Assembly: GCA_947624665.1 (NCBI GenBank)
Contig: CANQLK010000027.1
Span: forward strand, 1 to 15,010
DNA: 15,010 nucleotides
Direction of reading: 5' to 3'
Source of the DNA: Candidatus Gastranaerophilales bacterium
GTDB lineage: Bacteria; Cyanobacteriota; Vampirovibrionia; Gastranaerophilales; Gastranaerophilaceae
Positions 7,867 through 14,974 of the stretch are shown one piece after another. Numbering within the stretch: the stretch's first letter is position 1; every line of letters begins with the position of its first letter. The notes beneath the pieces were generated by a model. The model ran no database searches. It was not told where the DNA came from and worked only from the letters and a program-made list of their open reading frames with translations. The position numbers were made by a program, and so were the translations under genes.

Positions 7867-7945
7867 ATAAAGAAATTTTAATGATTTTTACGAGAAATTT
7901 CAGGTATTGTTAAATTAAATGCTCTATTTGAAATAATTTCCCCAT

Positions 7946-8920
7946 TTATAAGTCGGGATATCTTTTCTTCAGATAGGGCATTAATGCTGTCCATACTTTT
8001 GCATTCGGATGACCTGCAATTTCAGGTTCAAAATAACCTTTTTTTGTGTCGGATAAATCATGAACTCCGATAGCATCCGCTATATCTATAACATCTATTC
8101 CTTCTTTTTTAAGTTCATCTTCCCATAATTCTTTCTTATTTTCTTCAAATGCCAATATGATTAATTTGGGATACTCTTTCGAATTCTCGTCAGACCACTT
8201 TTGTTTAATTAAATTATTTAAAGTTTTAAAATGAAAAATGAATAAGTCAAAATCTTCTTTTTCGGGATTCTCCGTTAATTTTTTTTCTATGCGTTTATTA
8301 CTTAATATATTTTGTATGTGCCTGAATACAGCAAGATTAAAGTATAAGTTAAGGAAAGGTTTCTTTTCAACCAATTCATTACCTCGTTTTTCGTATGTTA
8401 AAAAATATTCATCGGATAAAATATTCGGAAAAGCAGTGTTATATAACCTGCTTAAGTGTCCTAAACAATCCATTAACACAAAAAATACATATTTTGGTTT
8501 TGTTTTTATATCGTTATAAATATTTTCATCTCTCAGTTGATATATTGCATGTTGTATTCCGAATCCGTTAATTGCCCTGTTATATATGGGACGTTTTGAG
8601 TATTTTGAAAGAACATAAGAAATTGTCTGCTCGTTTTCAAATATGTAACCGTACGCATAACTGCAGCCGAATATTATTATTGAATCTTGTTTTGATTCGG
8701 AATTCATAATCGGTCTTAACGCCTCTAATTTTTCGCTTAAATAACTTTCGGGCGCTCTTAATTTTACTTTATATGGAGGTATATACATATCTCCATGTAT
8801 CCACTGCTTTACCGAATCGGATACTTTTATTTCTTGCAGCAGTATGTAATAAAAAAATGCAATATCAAATAAAAATATTGTAATTATAGAAATAATTAAT
8901 GTTATTATAACTTTTTTCAT
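7946..8920 (-). CDS. Membrane-anchored SGNH/GDSL hydrolase-like protein
   Basis: 324 residues from the ATG at 8918-8920. The frame is open to a TTG at 8938, but the ATG starts a typical signal-anchor (Lys-Lys then about 25 hydrophobic residues). The rest should lie outside the inner membrane. FGCSYAYG (84-91) matches the GDSxxxG block with Ser87 as likely nucleophile and Cys replacing the Asp of GDS. AINGFGIQHA (116-125) resembles the block II glycine region. GHPNAKVW (303-310) gives the catalytic His304, although the Asp expected three residues earlier is Ile, with Glu at minus 4. Members of this superfamily hydrolyse or transfer acyl groups on glycans and lipids. A TATAAT lies seven bases before the ATG, suggesting a leaderless message. 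It is divergent from a GT-C-like membrane protein, consistent with shared work on envelope glycans. Confidence 0.7.
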   Translation of the reverse strand: MKKVIITLIISIITIFLFDIAFFYYILLQEIKVSDSVKQWIHGDMYIPPYKVKLRAPESYLSEKLEALRPIMNSESKQDSIIIFGCSYAYGYIFENEQTISYVLSKYSKRPIYNRAINGFGIQHAIYQLRDENIYNDIKTKPKYVFFVLMDCLGHLSRLYNTAFPNILSDEYFLTYEKRGNELVEKKPFLNLYFNLAVFRHIQNILSNKRIEKKLTENPEKEDFDLFIFHFKTLNNLIKQKWSDENSKEYPKLIILAFEENKKELWEDELKKEGIDVIDIADAIGVHDLSDTKKGYFEPEIAGHPNAKVWTALMPYLKKRYPDL

Positions 8921-8926
8921 ATTCTG

Positions 8927-8932
8927 ATTATA
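8927..8932 (-). promoter_or_regulatory. -10 box of the SGNH-like gene, leaderless arrangement
   Basis: On the minus strand a perfect TATAAT is followed by six bases and then the ATG at 8920. The normal transcription start distance would place +1 on the A of that ATG, and no Shine-Dalgarno sequence is present. The -35 region is poor (TTTAAC at about 17 bases). This supports starting at 8920 and not at the TTG inside the box region. Confidence 0.5.
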
Positions 8933-8958
8933 ATACAAATTTGTTTTTAGTTAAATTT

Positions 8959-8987
8959 TTGACAGTATTTCACAATTATATTACATT
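8959..8987 (+). promoter_or_regulatory. Promoter of the GT-C-like membrane protein gene
   Basis: A perfect -35 TTGACA (8959-8964) is followed by a 17-base spacer and TACATT (8982-8987, four of six to consensus). Predicted +1 is near 8994, after the upstream in-frame TTG (8941) and about at the ATG at 8992. This favours the ATG at 9025, which also has a ribosome-binding site. Confidence 0.55.
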
Positions 8988-9024
8988 TAAAATGTGGATA
9001 AAATATAAAGGATTAGGATTTTTT

Positions 9025-10521
9025 ATGAAAATTTCATTGGCATTAACGGAAAAATTATCTTATATATTCCTTTCACTTCCGTTGTTTCTGTTTCTTATAA
9101 TTTGGCTTAATCCTATAGCTGCGGTTATTAGTGTATGTATCTTGTCCGCATTGATTTTTTTGTTGGTAAAAGATGCAGGTAAAAATCATGAATATATAGA
9201 AATAAGTAAAGAAATTTTATTCTTTACAATAATTATCGCTATAGTTTGGTTGTTGTTAGGCGGAGTCGGCGGCTTTGATATCGGTTATCAGAATGCTCCG
9301 GATTGGAATATAAAAAATGCAGTTATGCACGATTTAATCAATTTTAAACTTCCCGTTGTTTATGATAACGGGGTTCGTTTGACTTATTATGTCGGATTTA
9401 TTCTTCCCGCAGCTTTAGTCGGGAAACTACTTGTTCTTACGGGTTTTAGCCATGAAACAGCATTTAAGTTCTCTAATTATTTCCTTTTGATTTGGTCTGT
9501 TATTGGTATGATACTGGTGTTTATTCATTTGTACTCATTAGTAAAAGTGGAAGACTGTAAAAAATTACTGCTTATCTTCCTTTTTATTATATTTTCGGGA
9601 CTGGATATCGTTTTACCATATATACAAAATATTGATCCTCTTCATTTAGAATGGCATTACGAGTCTTTTTCATATACTTCAAATACTGCGCTTTTGTTTT
9701 ATGCATTTAATCAGGCCATAGTATCCTGGATTATAATTATGATGTTTATGAAAAATCCGATTAATCTGTCAAATTTGGGTTTTTATTCCGTCATTTCAAT
9801 TTTTTATGCGCCTTTTATTGCTTTAGGGTTGAGTATTTATTTTCTCGCCGTATTTTTTAAAGAACTTATTGTGAGTATTTGTAATAAAAAGTTTTATGAT
9901 TACTTTGTTTCTGCTTTTAATTTAAAAAACATTTTATCGTTATTGATTTTTATTCTTCTTATGTTGTATTTTTCAAGTAATGACTTGGGCAGTAAGCTTG
10001 ATTTTTCGCTAAAACCCGTTAATAAAGAATATTTATCGTTTGTATTTGCGGAAGCGGTTATTTTTATACTTTTATTATTAAAAGCCAATTATAAAAACTT
10101 TTTATATTGGATAATGACAATTTCCCTTATAATGATTCCTCTTATAAATGCGTGTAATTTTCAAAACGGTGTTGATATTTCTCCGGATATATGTATGAGA
10201 AGCTCCGTAGCTTCATTAATTGTTTTATTTATATTGGTTTCACGTTATCTGTTTGAAAACACAATATCGGTTTTTGATAAAATAACAAAAAGGTTGTTGG
10301 TTATATGTATCATAATAGCTGCTGTAACACCTATGTTTGAGTTCACCAGAAATATTTTTAACGTTCGCAATAATATATCAGTTTGTGATGAGGTTCGAAC
10401 ATTAAACAACAAAATTGATATAAACAATTGTCATTGGATAGACGGGATAGGCAATTACTGTTATTACGGTGCTTCCGTATCCGATGATAAAATATTTTGG
10501 AAGTATCTGTCTAAAAAATAA
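9025..10521 (+). CDS. Polytopic membrane protein, GT-C glycosyltransferase-like
   Basis: 498 residues from the ATG at 9025, chosen because TTAGGAT lies just upstream and the predicted transcription start is near 8994. The frame could extend to 8941 through weak starts. At least ten hydrophobic segments are spread over the protein. The first large loop, after helix 3, has GGVGGFDIGYQNAPDW (79-94), then NAVMHDL and LPVVYDNG. Acidic residues just after an early helix followed by W and H are typical of GT-C enzymes, where such an Asp is catalytic. LTYYVGFILPA, and later EWHYESFSYTSNTALLFYAFNQAIVSWI, resemble large bacterial membrane proteins of this kind. GT-C enzymes transfer sugars from polyprenyl-phosphate donors on the outer face of the inner membrane. 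The C-terminal 60 residues form a hydrophilic domain with Cys-containing INNCHWIDGIGNYCYYG. Exact reaction unknown. The stop is two bases from the stop of the convergent gene. Confidence 0.65.
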   Translation: MKISLALTEKLSYIFLSLPLFLFLIIWLNPIAAVISVCILSALIFLLVKDAGKNHEYIEISKEILFFTIIIAIVWLLLGGVGGFDIGYQNAPDWNIKNAVMHDLINFKLPVVYDNGVRLTYYVGFILPAALVGKLLVLTGFSHETAFKFSNYFLLIWSVIGMILVFIHLYSLVKVEDCKKLLLIFLFIIFSGLDIVLPYIQNIDPLHLEWHYESFSYTSNTALLFYAFNQAIVSWIIIMMFMKNPINLSNLGFYSVISIFYAPFIALGLSIYFLAVFFKELIVSICNKKFYDYFVSAFNLKNILSLLIFILLMLYFSSNDLGSKLDFSLKPVNKEYLSFVFAEAVIFILLLLKANYKNFLYWIMTISLIMIPLINACNFQNGVDISPDICMRSSVASLIVLFILVSRYLFENTISVFDKITKRLLVICIIIAAVTPMFEFTRNIFNVRNNISVCDEVRTLNNKIDINNCHWIDGIGNYCYYGASVSDDKIFWKYLSKK

Positions 10522-10542
10522 ATTTATTTAAAAATAAATTTA
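10519..10542. terminator. All-A/T near-perfect palindrome between convergent genes
   Basis: TAAATTTATTT (10519-10529) and AAATAAATTTA (10532-10542) are perfect inverted copies separated by AA. The element contains the stop codons of both converging genes, which are only two bases apart. It could act as a weak bidirectional terminator, but there is no G/C in the stem, so stability would be low. Confidence 0.35.
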
Positions 10543-11552
10543 ACATTTAAATCAGCTTCACTGTTTACGGTTGAAGGTCTTTCTTTCCATAGTTTTAGGA
10601 ATAAACAAGGCCCCGATTGTAAAGCGGAAGTATTATTGTTCGGGTTTGTTCCGCTGTTCATATTTATTGATTGTACAGTGGTATTACCTGAAGTATATGA
10701 ACTTGAAGAATTGTCGTTACTCATACTCAAGGAATGAACTTGCGTAGTACTTTTATATTGATTTGTTTTTTGTGTGTTTTGATTGTTATTTGAGAGCGGC
10801 TGATTATTAACCGAAGCAACAGGGTTAAACTGCATATCTTCACGAGAAACAGACCAATTATTGCAGCCGCCTTGGACTCCGCAGGCTTCTCCCAAGTGTA
10901 TAAAGTCGGTTATTTCTTTTACGCTTGTGCTTAGATTATCATTGCTCATGAATTTAATATTATATGTAGATTTACTTTTATCTAAATACATATAGTTATA
11001 TCCCATATCTCTTGCATTAATTGCCGTAATTTGATATGCACCTCCGCCTCTTGACGGAATTAAATTTCTGTATGTTATATCTACTTCTTTTTGAGGTTTT
11101 AAATAAACTGCGCTAATCGGTACCATAATTTGAGGCATTTGGGTATAGTCATTTATATACTCAGGAATTCTCGGGATTGAAAAAGGATAATCAATTATAG
11201 CAGGCAGTGACGGATTGATTAAACTCCTGCTGTGGCTTGAAGGGCCATTTGTTTCAAGTACACGATTAGGTGAGTTGGAATCAAACCCCCAATCCATTGA
11301 TATCCACGGCTTATAATCTTCAATACCGCCAAATACTTCTTCGGACGGTTCATAATCGGGTCGTGCAAATATTGATTTTGCTACGTAAAATTTTCTTATA
11401 TTATATATATCCTGTTTTGATTTATAACTAAGTTCAATCGGGCGGTTTATTATTATATTTTCTACATCATTCGCCAAAATTTCTGACGGCATAATCAAAT
11501 TTAATGAAACAGCTGAAAGTATAGCCGTTATAATTATTGCAGTTTTTTTCAT
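10524..11552 (-). CDS. Secreted Asn-rich protein of unknown function
   Basis: 342 residues from the ATG at 11550-11552, which has an excellent GGAGG six bases upstream. The frame is open further to 11666 but that would precede the promoter. Residues 1-27 are a signal peptide (Lys-Lys, long hydrophobic core, ILA before NDV). The mature N-terminal half (about 35-220) is Pro/Tyr-rich with no recognised domain. GEACGVQGGCNNW (221-233) places two cysteines six apart, likely a disulfide. Residues 249-312 are low-complexity Asn/Ser/Thr/Gln, probably an extended surface linker. The last residues alternate (ADLNVKFIFK), resembling a final beta-strand of an outer-membrane or periplasmic protein. It follows the autotransporter gene by 95 bases on the same strand, with its own promoter candidate. 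A surface or periplasmic partner of the autotransporter is possible, but this rests on position only. Confidence 0.75.
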   Translation of the reverse strand: MKKTAIIITAILSAVSLNLIMPSEILANDVENIIINRPIELSYKSKQDIYNIRKFYVAKSIFARPDYEPSEEVFGGIEDYKPWISMDWGFDSNSPNRVLETNGPSSHSRSLINPSLPAIIDYPFSIPRIPEYINDYTQMPQIMVPISAVYLKPQKEVDITYRNLIPSRGGGAYQITAINARDMGYNYMYLDKSKSTYNIKFMSNDNLSTSVKEITDFIHLGEACGVQGGCNNWSVSREDMQFNPVASVNNQPLSNNNQNTQKTNQYKSTTQVHSLSMSNDNSSSSYTSGNTTVQSINMNSGTNPNNNTSALQSGPCLFLKLWKERPSTVNSEADLNVKFIFK

Positions 11553-11569
11553 ATTTCCTCCGATAACAG

Positions 11570-11605
11570 ATTTTATAGTTATAATAATACTTTTATCTAT
11601 AAAAT
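11570..11605. repeat. Inverted repeat in the leader of the secreted-protein gene
   Basis: ATTTTATAG (11570-11578) and CTATAAAAT (11597-11605) form a perfect 9-bp inverted repeat with an 18-base loop. It lies between the predicted transcription start (about 11615) and the ribosome-binding site (near 11556-11562) of the minus-strand gene. No T-run follows, so a terminator is unlikely. It may be an operator or leader hairpin, or chance in A/T-rich sequence. Confidence 0.35.
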
Positions 11606-11621
11606 TTAATCGTTTGAATAA

Positions 11622-11651
11622 ATTATATTTTTGTTTTATAAAAGAAATCAA
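11622..11651 (-). promoter_or_regulatory. Promoter of the secreted Asn-rich protein gene
   Basis: On the minus strand, TTGATT (11646-11651) is separated by 18 bases from a perfect TATAAT (11622-11627). The -35 box overlaps the stop codon of the autotransporter gene. Predicted +1 near 11615 gives a leader of about 63 bases. Confidence 0.5.
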
Positions 11652-14302
11652 TCTCCAATCTGCCATCTGAAACCGAAATTCAATCCCACACCGTTTCTTC
11701 CGCCGTTTGTAACAAAAGCCTGAGCATATCCGCTAAATCTTTCACCCCAAGATTTTCTAACTCCCGCACCGTAGACTACAAACGGCTTTATGCTTAAAAC
11801 GGGAAGCGATACATCATTGGCTTTAAATTCCGCTTTATCAATCAAATTCCAAACCATCGAAGCGGATATATACGGCTGCCATCCGTTTTCAAAATTCCCG
11901 ATAAACTGTATCCCCGGAGATATCTGAATAGCGTTTAACGGTTTTGTATCAATGTGAACTCCTGCGGAATTATTATACGGAAAAGTATTTATAAATGAAT
12001 ATGACATCATATAGTTAGGTTGAATTATATATTTACCGTCGCCGAGTTCAATGTTATATCCTGTCTTTAAAGCAATACCTGATAAAAGCATTGAAAAATT
12101 TTCTCTGCCGAATTCATTGTCGCCTTGGCATGCGTTAGCGCCTGCATTAACCGTTATTCCGCCGAAGAAATCATTATTATAAAACATTCCTAAAATGCCT
12201 AAAGTTCCGCCGTTTTGAATGATTTCATCATTGCCGAATTTTTGAATTGAGCCGTTATAACCCGTATATATTCCCCATATCAAATCCCAATTATTGGGAA
12301 GTTCCATTATTTCGGATTCTATACCTCCGAGTGTACCGTAAGCGGTATTGGAAACCTTTGGCCCGTTTTTTAAAGGAACGTTTTCAAATATGGAATACGG
12401 ACTAATCCAGCCGTATTTATTTGAATATAAATTTTTTTTATAACTTAATATGCTGTTTTCATTTGCATTCGCATATTTGTTTGCATATTTCATATTTATT
12501 CTTTGCTGTTTTGGTAACAGCATATATTGACTCATTCTGCGAAAAGCTTCATCATAGGTGTTTAACTGCTGCAGATAACCTCCTATTTGCGCTGCAACGG
12601 GTGCAGTGTATATTGGAGGACTGAATATGGGAGTACCGCCGCCTGTTTGTTCTCCGCCTTGGCTTCCTCCGCCTTCACCTTGGCTTCCTTCGCCTTCACC
12701 TTCGCTTCCTTCGCCGCCTTCATCTCCGCCTTCCTTTTCTGCCCTTATAAATGTTAATTCCCCATTTTCATCATTATATGAAACTTTATATTCGTAAATA
12801 GGCGAAATTACTGTATCTGAGCCACCATATTTTATTGACTTTTGTAATAGTTCTTTTACCTTTGAATCAATAGTTTTGCCTATTATCGGGCATGAAAATG
12901 TTTTTTTTTCTGTTACGGAGTGCATAATTAAATTCGAAATATTTATATAGTGTCCGTTTGATATAAAAGAATCAGCCGTTATTGTATCTGTATTTAAGGT
13001 TTCAAAACTCCCGTCTAATTTTAAATCCATATCCGCAAACAGATTTAAATTGCCTAAATTCGTATTTCTTACGGTATTATCTCTTAAATCAATGCTTCCG
13101 CCGTAATAATTGAACGTACAGCTATTTAAAATATTTCCTTCAAAATTATTGTATTGTCCGAACTTTAGAGTTCCGCTTTGCATATTTATAATATTATTTT
13201 CAACGCTGTTATTAAATATTACATTTCCGCTGCCGTTTATGTTAATAACGGGTTCTATATATGTTGTTGCCCCTGAAATCGAGTCATTAAATACAATATC
13301 ATAATCACCTGATATCAAATTAATCGTACCGCTGTCATTAAAGATTGCATTATTTCCGTTGGCATCTTTATTACCACTAAAATATACTTCTTCTTCGTCC
13401 GATATTATATTAATGGTTCCGTAAGAATTTCTGATGGCGCCTCCCAGTCCGTCGGTTAAATTATCGGTAAAGGAACCCGATAACTTTTTAATTTCACCGT
13501 AATTCATAATGGCGCCGTCTCCGCCATAGAGTTCTGCATCCAAATAAATATTATTTTTCTTTAATAAATTAAAATACGGATGATTAAAGAAACTGAACTG
13601 TGTAGAACCTGCATAATTGCCTGAAAAATCGCCTTTTATGACTTCGGTATTCATAAAATTAACTATTGCGCCGCCGTTTGCGGTTTCAGACCTGTTCTGT
13701 ATAAAATCGGCATAAATATTTCCTATTTGTCCGAAGTTAAAAATAGCACCTCCCGTACTCATATATGCCGTGTTATTTGTGAATGTACCAATTATGTTAT
13801 CTATTACGGACTCTGAATTATTATATATGGCTCCTCCGTTAGTACCTGCACTGTTTCCTGAAAATAATCCTTTTAACTCATTAATATGAGAGGAATTGAA
13901 CAAAACACCTCCATCTATTTCGGCACTGTTATTTAAAAAATTTCCTTCTATTAAATCTGCGCTGCAGCCTGAATTATTATCTATAACGGCACCTTTTGTG
14001 CAATGAAAATTCTGTGCGGTTATAGAATCCAGTTTTAAGGATTGATTATTGTTTAAAACTATTCCGCTGCAATTATTTCCGTCTAATACATTATTGTTTC
14101 CGTGAATTATAATATCCTTTCCCGACGGAACGCCTAAATCCGATTGCGCTTCTATATTGCAATCCAGGTTTATTTCGCATTGTGATTCGTTGTTGTGATA
14201 AGCATTAATAAAATCATCGTAAGAATCCGCATTAACGGCAAAAACTGCGCTATGCCCAAAAGCAATTGTTCCTAAAATTATTCCCACTCGCTTAAAAAAC
14301 AT
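11648..14302 (-). CDS. Type V autotransporter with Pmp-like FxxN/GGAI passenger
   Basis: 884 residues. A signal peptide occupies about 1-22 (Lys-Arg, hydrophobic core, AVFA). The passenger (about 23-520) looks like a right-handed beta-helix. FxxN motifs occur at about 122, 147, 174, 200, 226, 278 and 308, and GGAI or variants at 131, 156, 184, 210, 262, 287 and 317, spaced roughly 26 residues. This is the same motif pair that defines chlamydial polymorphic membrane proteins. Five cysteines fall within residues 42-113. A Gly/Glu/Ser/Gln linker (523-557) precedes a helical stretch (about 578-612) and a C-terminal beta-barrel (about 630-884) ending GGRNGVGLNFGFRWQIGD. Family knowledge: the barrel inserts in the outer membrane through BAM and the passenger is displayed outside. 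The ATG at 14300-14302 has AGGG six bases upstream. Passenger function (adhesin or other) is not evident. Confidence 0.9.
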   Translation of the reverse strand: MFFKRVGIILGTIAFGHSAVFAVNADSYDDFINAYHNNESQCEINLDCNIEAQSDLGVPSGKDIIIHGNNNVLDGNNCSGIVLNNNQSLKLDSITAQNFHCTKGAVIDNNSGCSADLIEGNFLNNSAEIDGGVLFNSSHINELKGLFSGNSAGTNGGAIYNNSESVIDNIIGTFTNNTAYMSTGGAIFNFGQIGNIYADFIQNRSETANGGAIVNFMNTEVIKGDFSGNYAGSTQFSFFNHPYFNLLKKNNIYLDAELYGGDGAIMNYGEIKKLSGSFTDNLTDGLGGAIRNSYGTINIISDEEEVYFSGNKDANGNNAIFNDSGTINLISGDYDIVFNDSISGATTYIEPVININGSGNVIFNNSVENNIINMQSGTLKFGQYNNFEGNILNSCTFNYYGGSIDLRDNTVRNTNLGNLNLFADMDLKLDGSFETLNTDTITADSFISNGHYINISNLIMHSVTEKKTFSCPIIGKTIDSKVKELLQKSIKYGGSDTVISPIYEYKVSYNDENGELTFIRAEKEGGDEGGEGSEGEGEGSQGEGGGSQGGEQTGGGTPIFSPPIYTAPVAAQIGGYLQQLNTYDEAFRRMSQYMLLPKQQRINMKYANKYANANENSILSYKKNLYSNKYGWISPYSIFENVPLKNGPKVSNTAYGTLGGIESEIMELPNNWDLIWGIYTGYNGSIQKFGNDEIIQNGGTLGILGMFYNNDFFGGITVNAGANACQGDNEFGRENFSMLLSGIALKTGYNIELGDGKYIIQPNYMMSYSFINTFPYNNSAGVHIDTKPLNAIQISPGIQFIGNFENGWQPYISASMVWNLIDKAEFKANDVSLPVLSIKPFVVYGAGVRKSWGERFSGYAQAFVTNGGRNGVGLNFGFRWQIGD
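12632..12736. repeat. Low-complexity tract encoding a Gly/Glu-rich linker
   Basis: Degenerate tandem units of ccttggcttcc and ccttcgccttc type (plus-strand sense) encode residues about 523-557 of the autotransporter, nearly all Gly, Glu, Ser and Gln. The tract is much richer in G/C than its surroundings and prone to slippage, so its length may vary between strains or in assembly. Confidence 0.75.
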
Positions 14303-14309
14303 AATAAAC

Positions 14310-14329
14310 CCTGATTATTACATATCAGG
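14310..14329. promoter_or_regulatory. Hairpin covering the ribosome-binding site of the autotransporter gene
   Basis: CCTGAT (14310-14315) and ATCAGG (14324-14329) form a perfect 6-bp inverted repeat with an 8-base loop. On the minus-strand RNA, the arm nearer the start contains the AGG of the AGGG ribosome-binding site six bases before the ATG, so the fold would hide it. No convincing -35/-10 pair was found in 14303-14374. Confidence 0.4.
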
Positions 14330-14374
14330 TATAAAATTAAATTTTATGTTTTACATTAATCGATTTAGCATACA

Positions 14375-14420
14375 AAAAGAATATTCATTTAACTCTAAAG
14401 GTTGTAATGAATATTCTTTT
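14375..14420 (-). terminator. Long-stem hairpin, probable terminator of the upstream autotransporter gene
   Basis: AAAAGAATATTCATT (14375-14389) and AATGAATATTCTTTT (14406-14420) pair perfectly over 15 bp with a 16-base loop. AAC/GTT inside the loop can add three more pairs. On the minus strand the hairpin ends in TTTTT, as expected for intrinsic termination, 21 bases after the stop at 14441. The opposite strand also ends in TTTT, so it could work both ways. Confidence 0.65.
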
Positions 14421-14440
14421 GCAAAATGATTATTATAAAA

Positions 14441-14974
14441 TTAAAGACCGGAAACGTATGGTTTATTACTATTATTTACCGTAACTTTTGTGTTTTTAAA
14501 AATAGAGAACAATTTTGTTAAGAAAGAGCTTGATTTAGATGGCTTTTTAGAATCAACTTTTTCAACTGAACTATTGTCGTTACCTAAAGCCATTCTGAAC
14601 CCGAAGGATAAAGCGACACCGTTTCTTCCGCCGCTGCGTGCCATAGCTTGAGCATAGCCTGTATATTTATCTTTCCAACGTTTTTGAATACCTATTCCGT
14701 ATTCTGCATAGGGTTTTATACTCATATTGGGAAGTCTTACATCATCTGTTATACCGTCAATAGCTACAGCTTCTGTTTTATCCATTACATTGTATACAAC
14801 ACCTGCGGAGATATAAGGCTGCCATCCGCTTTCCGTATTTACGGCAAATTTGATATTAGGTCTTATTTGAATTGAATGAAGCGGGTCTGATTCTATTCTT
14901 ACTCCTGCAGCATTTGTGTAATCAAAGGTGTTTACAAATGTGTATGACAATAAAAGAGAAGGTTGAATAATATA
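14441..14974 (-). CDS. Autotransporter beta-barrel, 5'-truncated, with C-terminal tail
   Basis: Only the 3' part of a second autotransporter gene is present. The reading frame is open back to codon TAT at 14972-14974 (YIIQPSLLLSYTF), which lines up with YIIQPNYMMSYSF of the 884-aa neighbour. Beyond this a palindrome introduces a TAA (14975-14977). The true gene therefore starts outside this sequence, and a start at the in-frame TTG 14948-14950 is not believable. About 130 residues match the neighbour's barrel to its end (GWQPYISA, NMSIKPYAEYGIG, GGRNGVALSFGFRMALGN). Unlike the neighbour, which stops at this point, a tail of about 46 residues follows, Lys/Ser-rich with an amphipathic SFLTKLFSIF segment. 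This is unusual because autotransporter barrels normally end in the BAM-recognised last strand. A hairpin terminator follows the stop. Confidence 0.85.
   Translation of the reverse strand, partial: YIIQPSLLLSYTFVNTFDYTNAAGVRIESDPLHSIQIRPNIKFAVNTESGWQPYISAGVVYNVMDKTEAVAIDGITDDVRLPNMSIKPYAEYGIGIQKRWKDKYTGYAQAMARSGGRNGVALSFGFRMALGNDNSSVEKVDSKKPSKSSSFLTKLFSIFKNTKVTVNNSNKPYVSGL

Noticed and set aside
7867..7945. GAAATTT (7872-7878) and AAATTTC (7895-7901) as a terminator between the MazG-like and SGNH-like genes
   Set aside because: The pairing is short, A/T-only, with a 16-base loop and no T-run after it; such pairs are common in sequence of this composition.
8941..9024. N-terminal extension of the GT-C-like protein from the TTG at 8941
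   Set aside because: The promoter TTGACA-17-TACATT places the transcript start near 8994, and a ribosome-binding site precedes the ATG at 9025.
11553..11666. N-terminal extension of the secreted protein to 11666
   Set aside because: The extension overlaps the autotransporter stop and the predicted promoter, and would bury the signal peptide; the ATG at 11552 has an excellent GGAGG site.
12606..12797. Plus-strand open frame giving a Pro/Ser-rich 63-residue peptide
   Set aside because: It is the antisense of the Gly/Glu linker of the autotransporter; the Pro-rich composition is simply the complement of Gly codons, and no ribosome-binding site precedes it.
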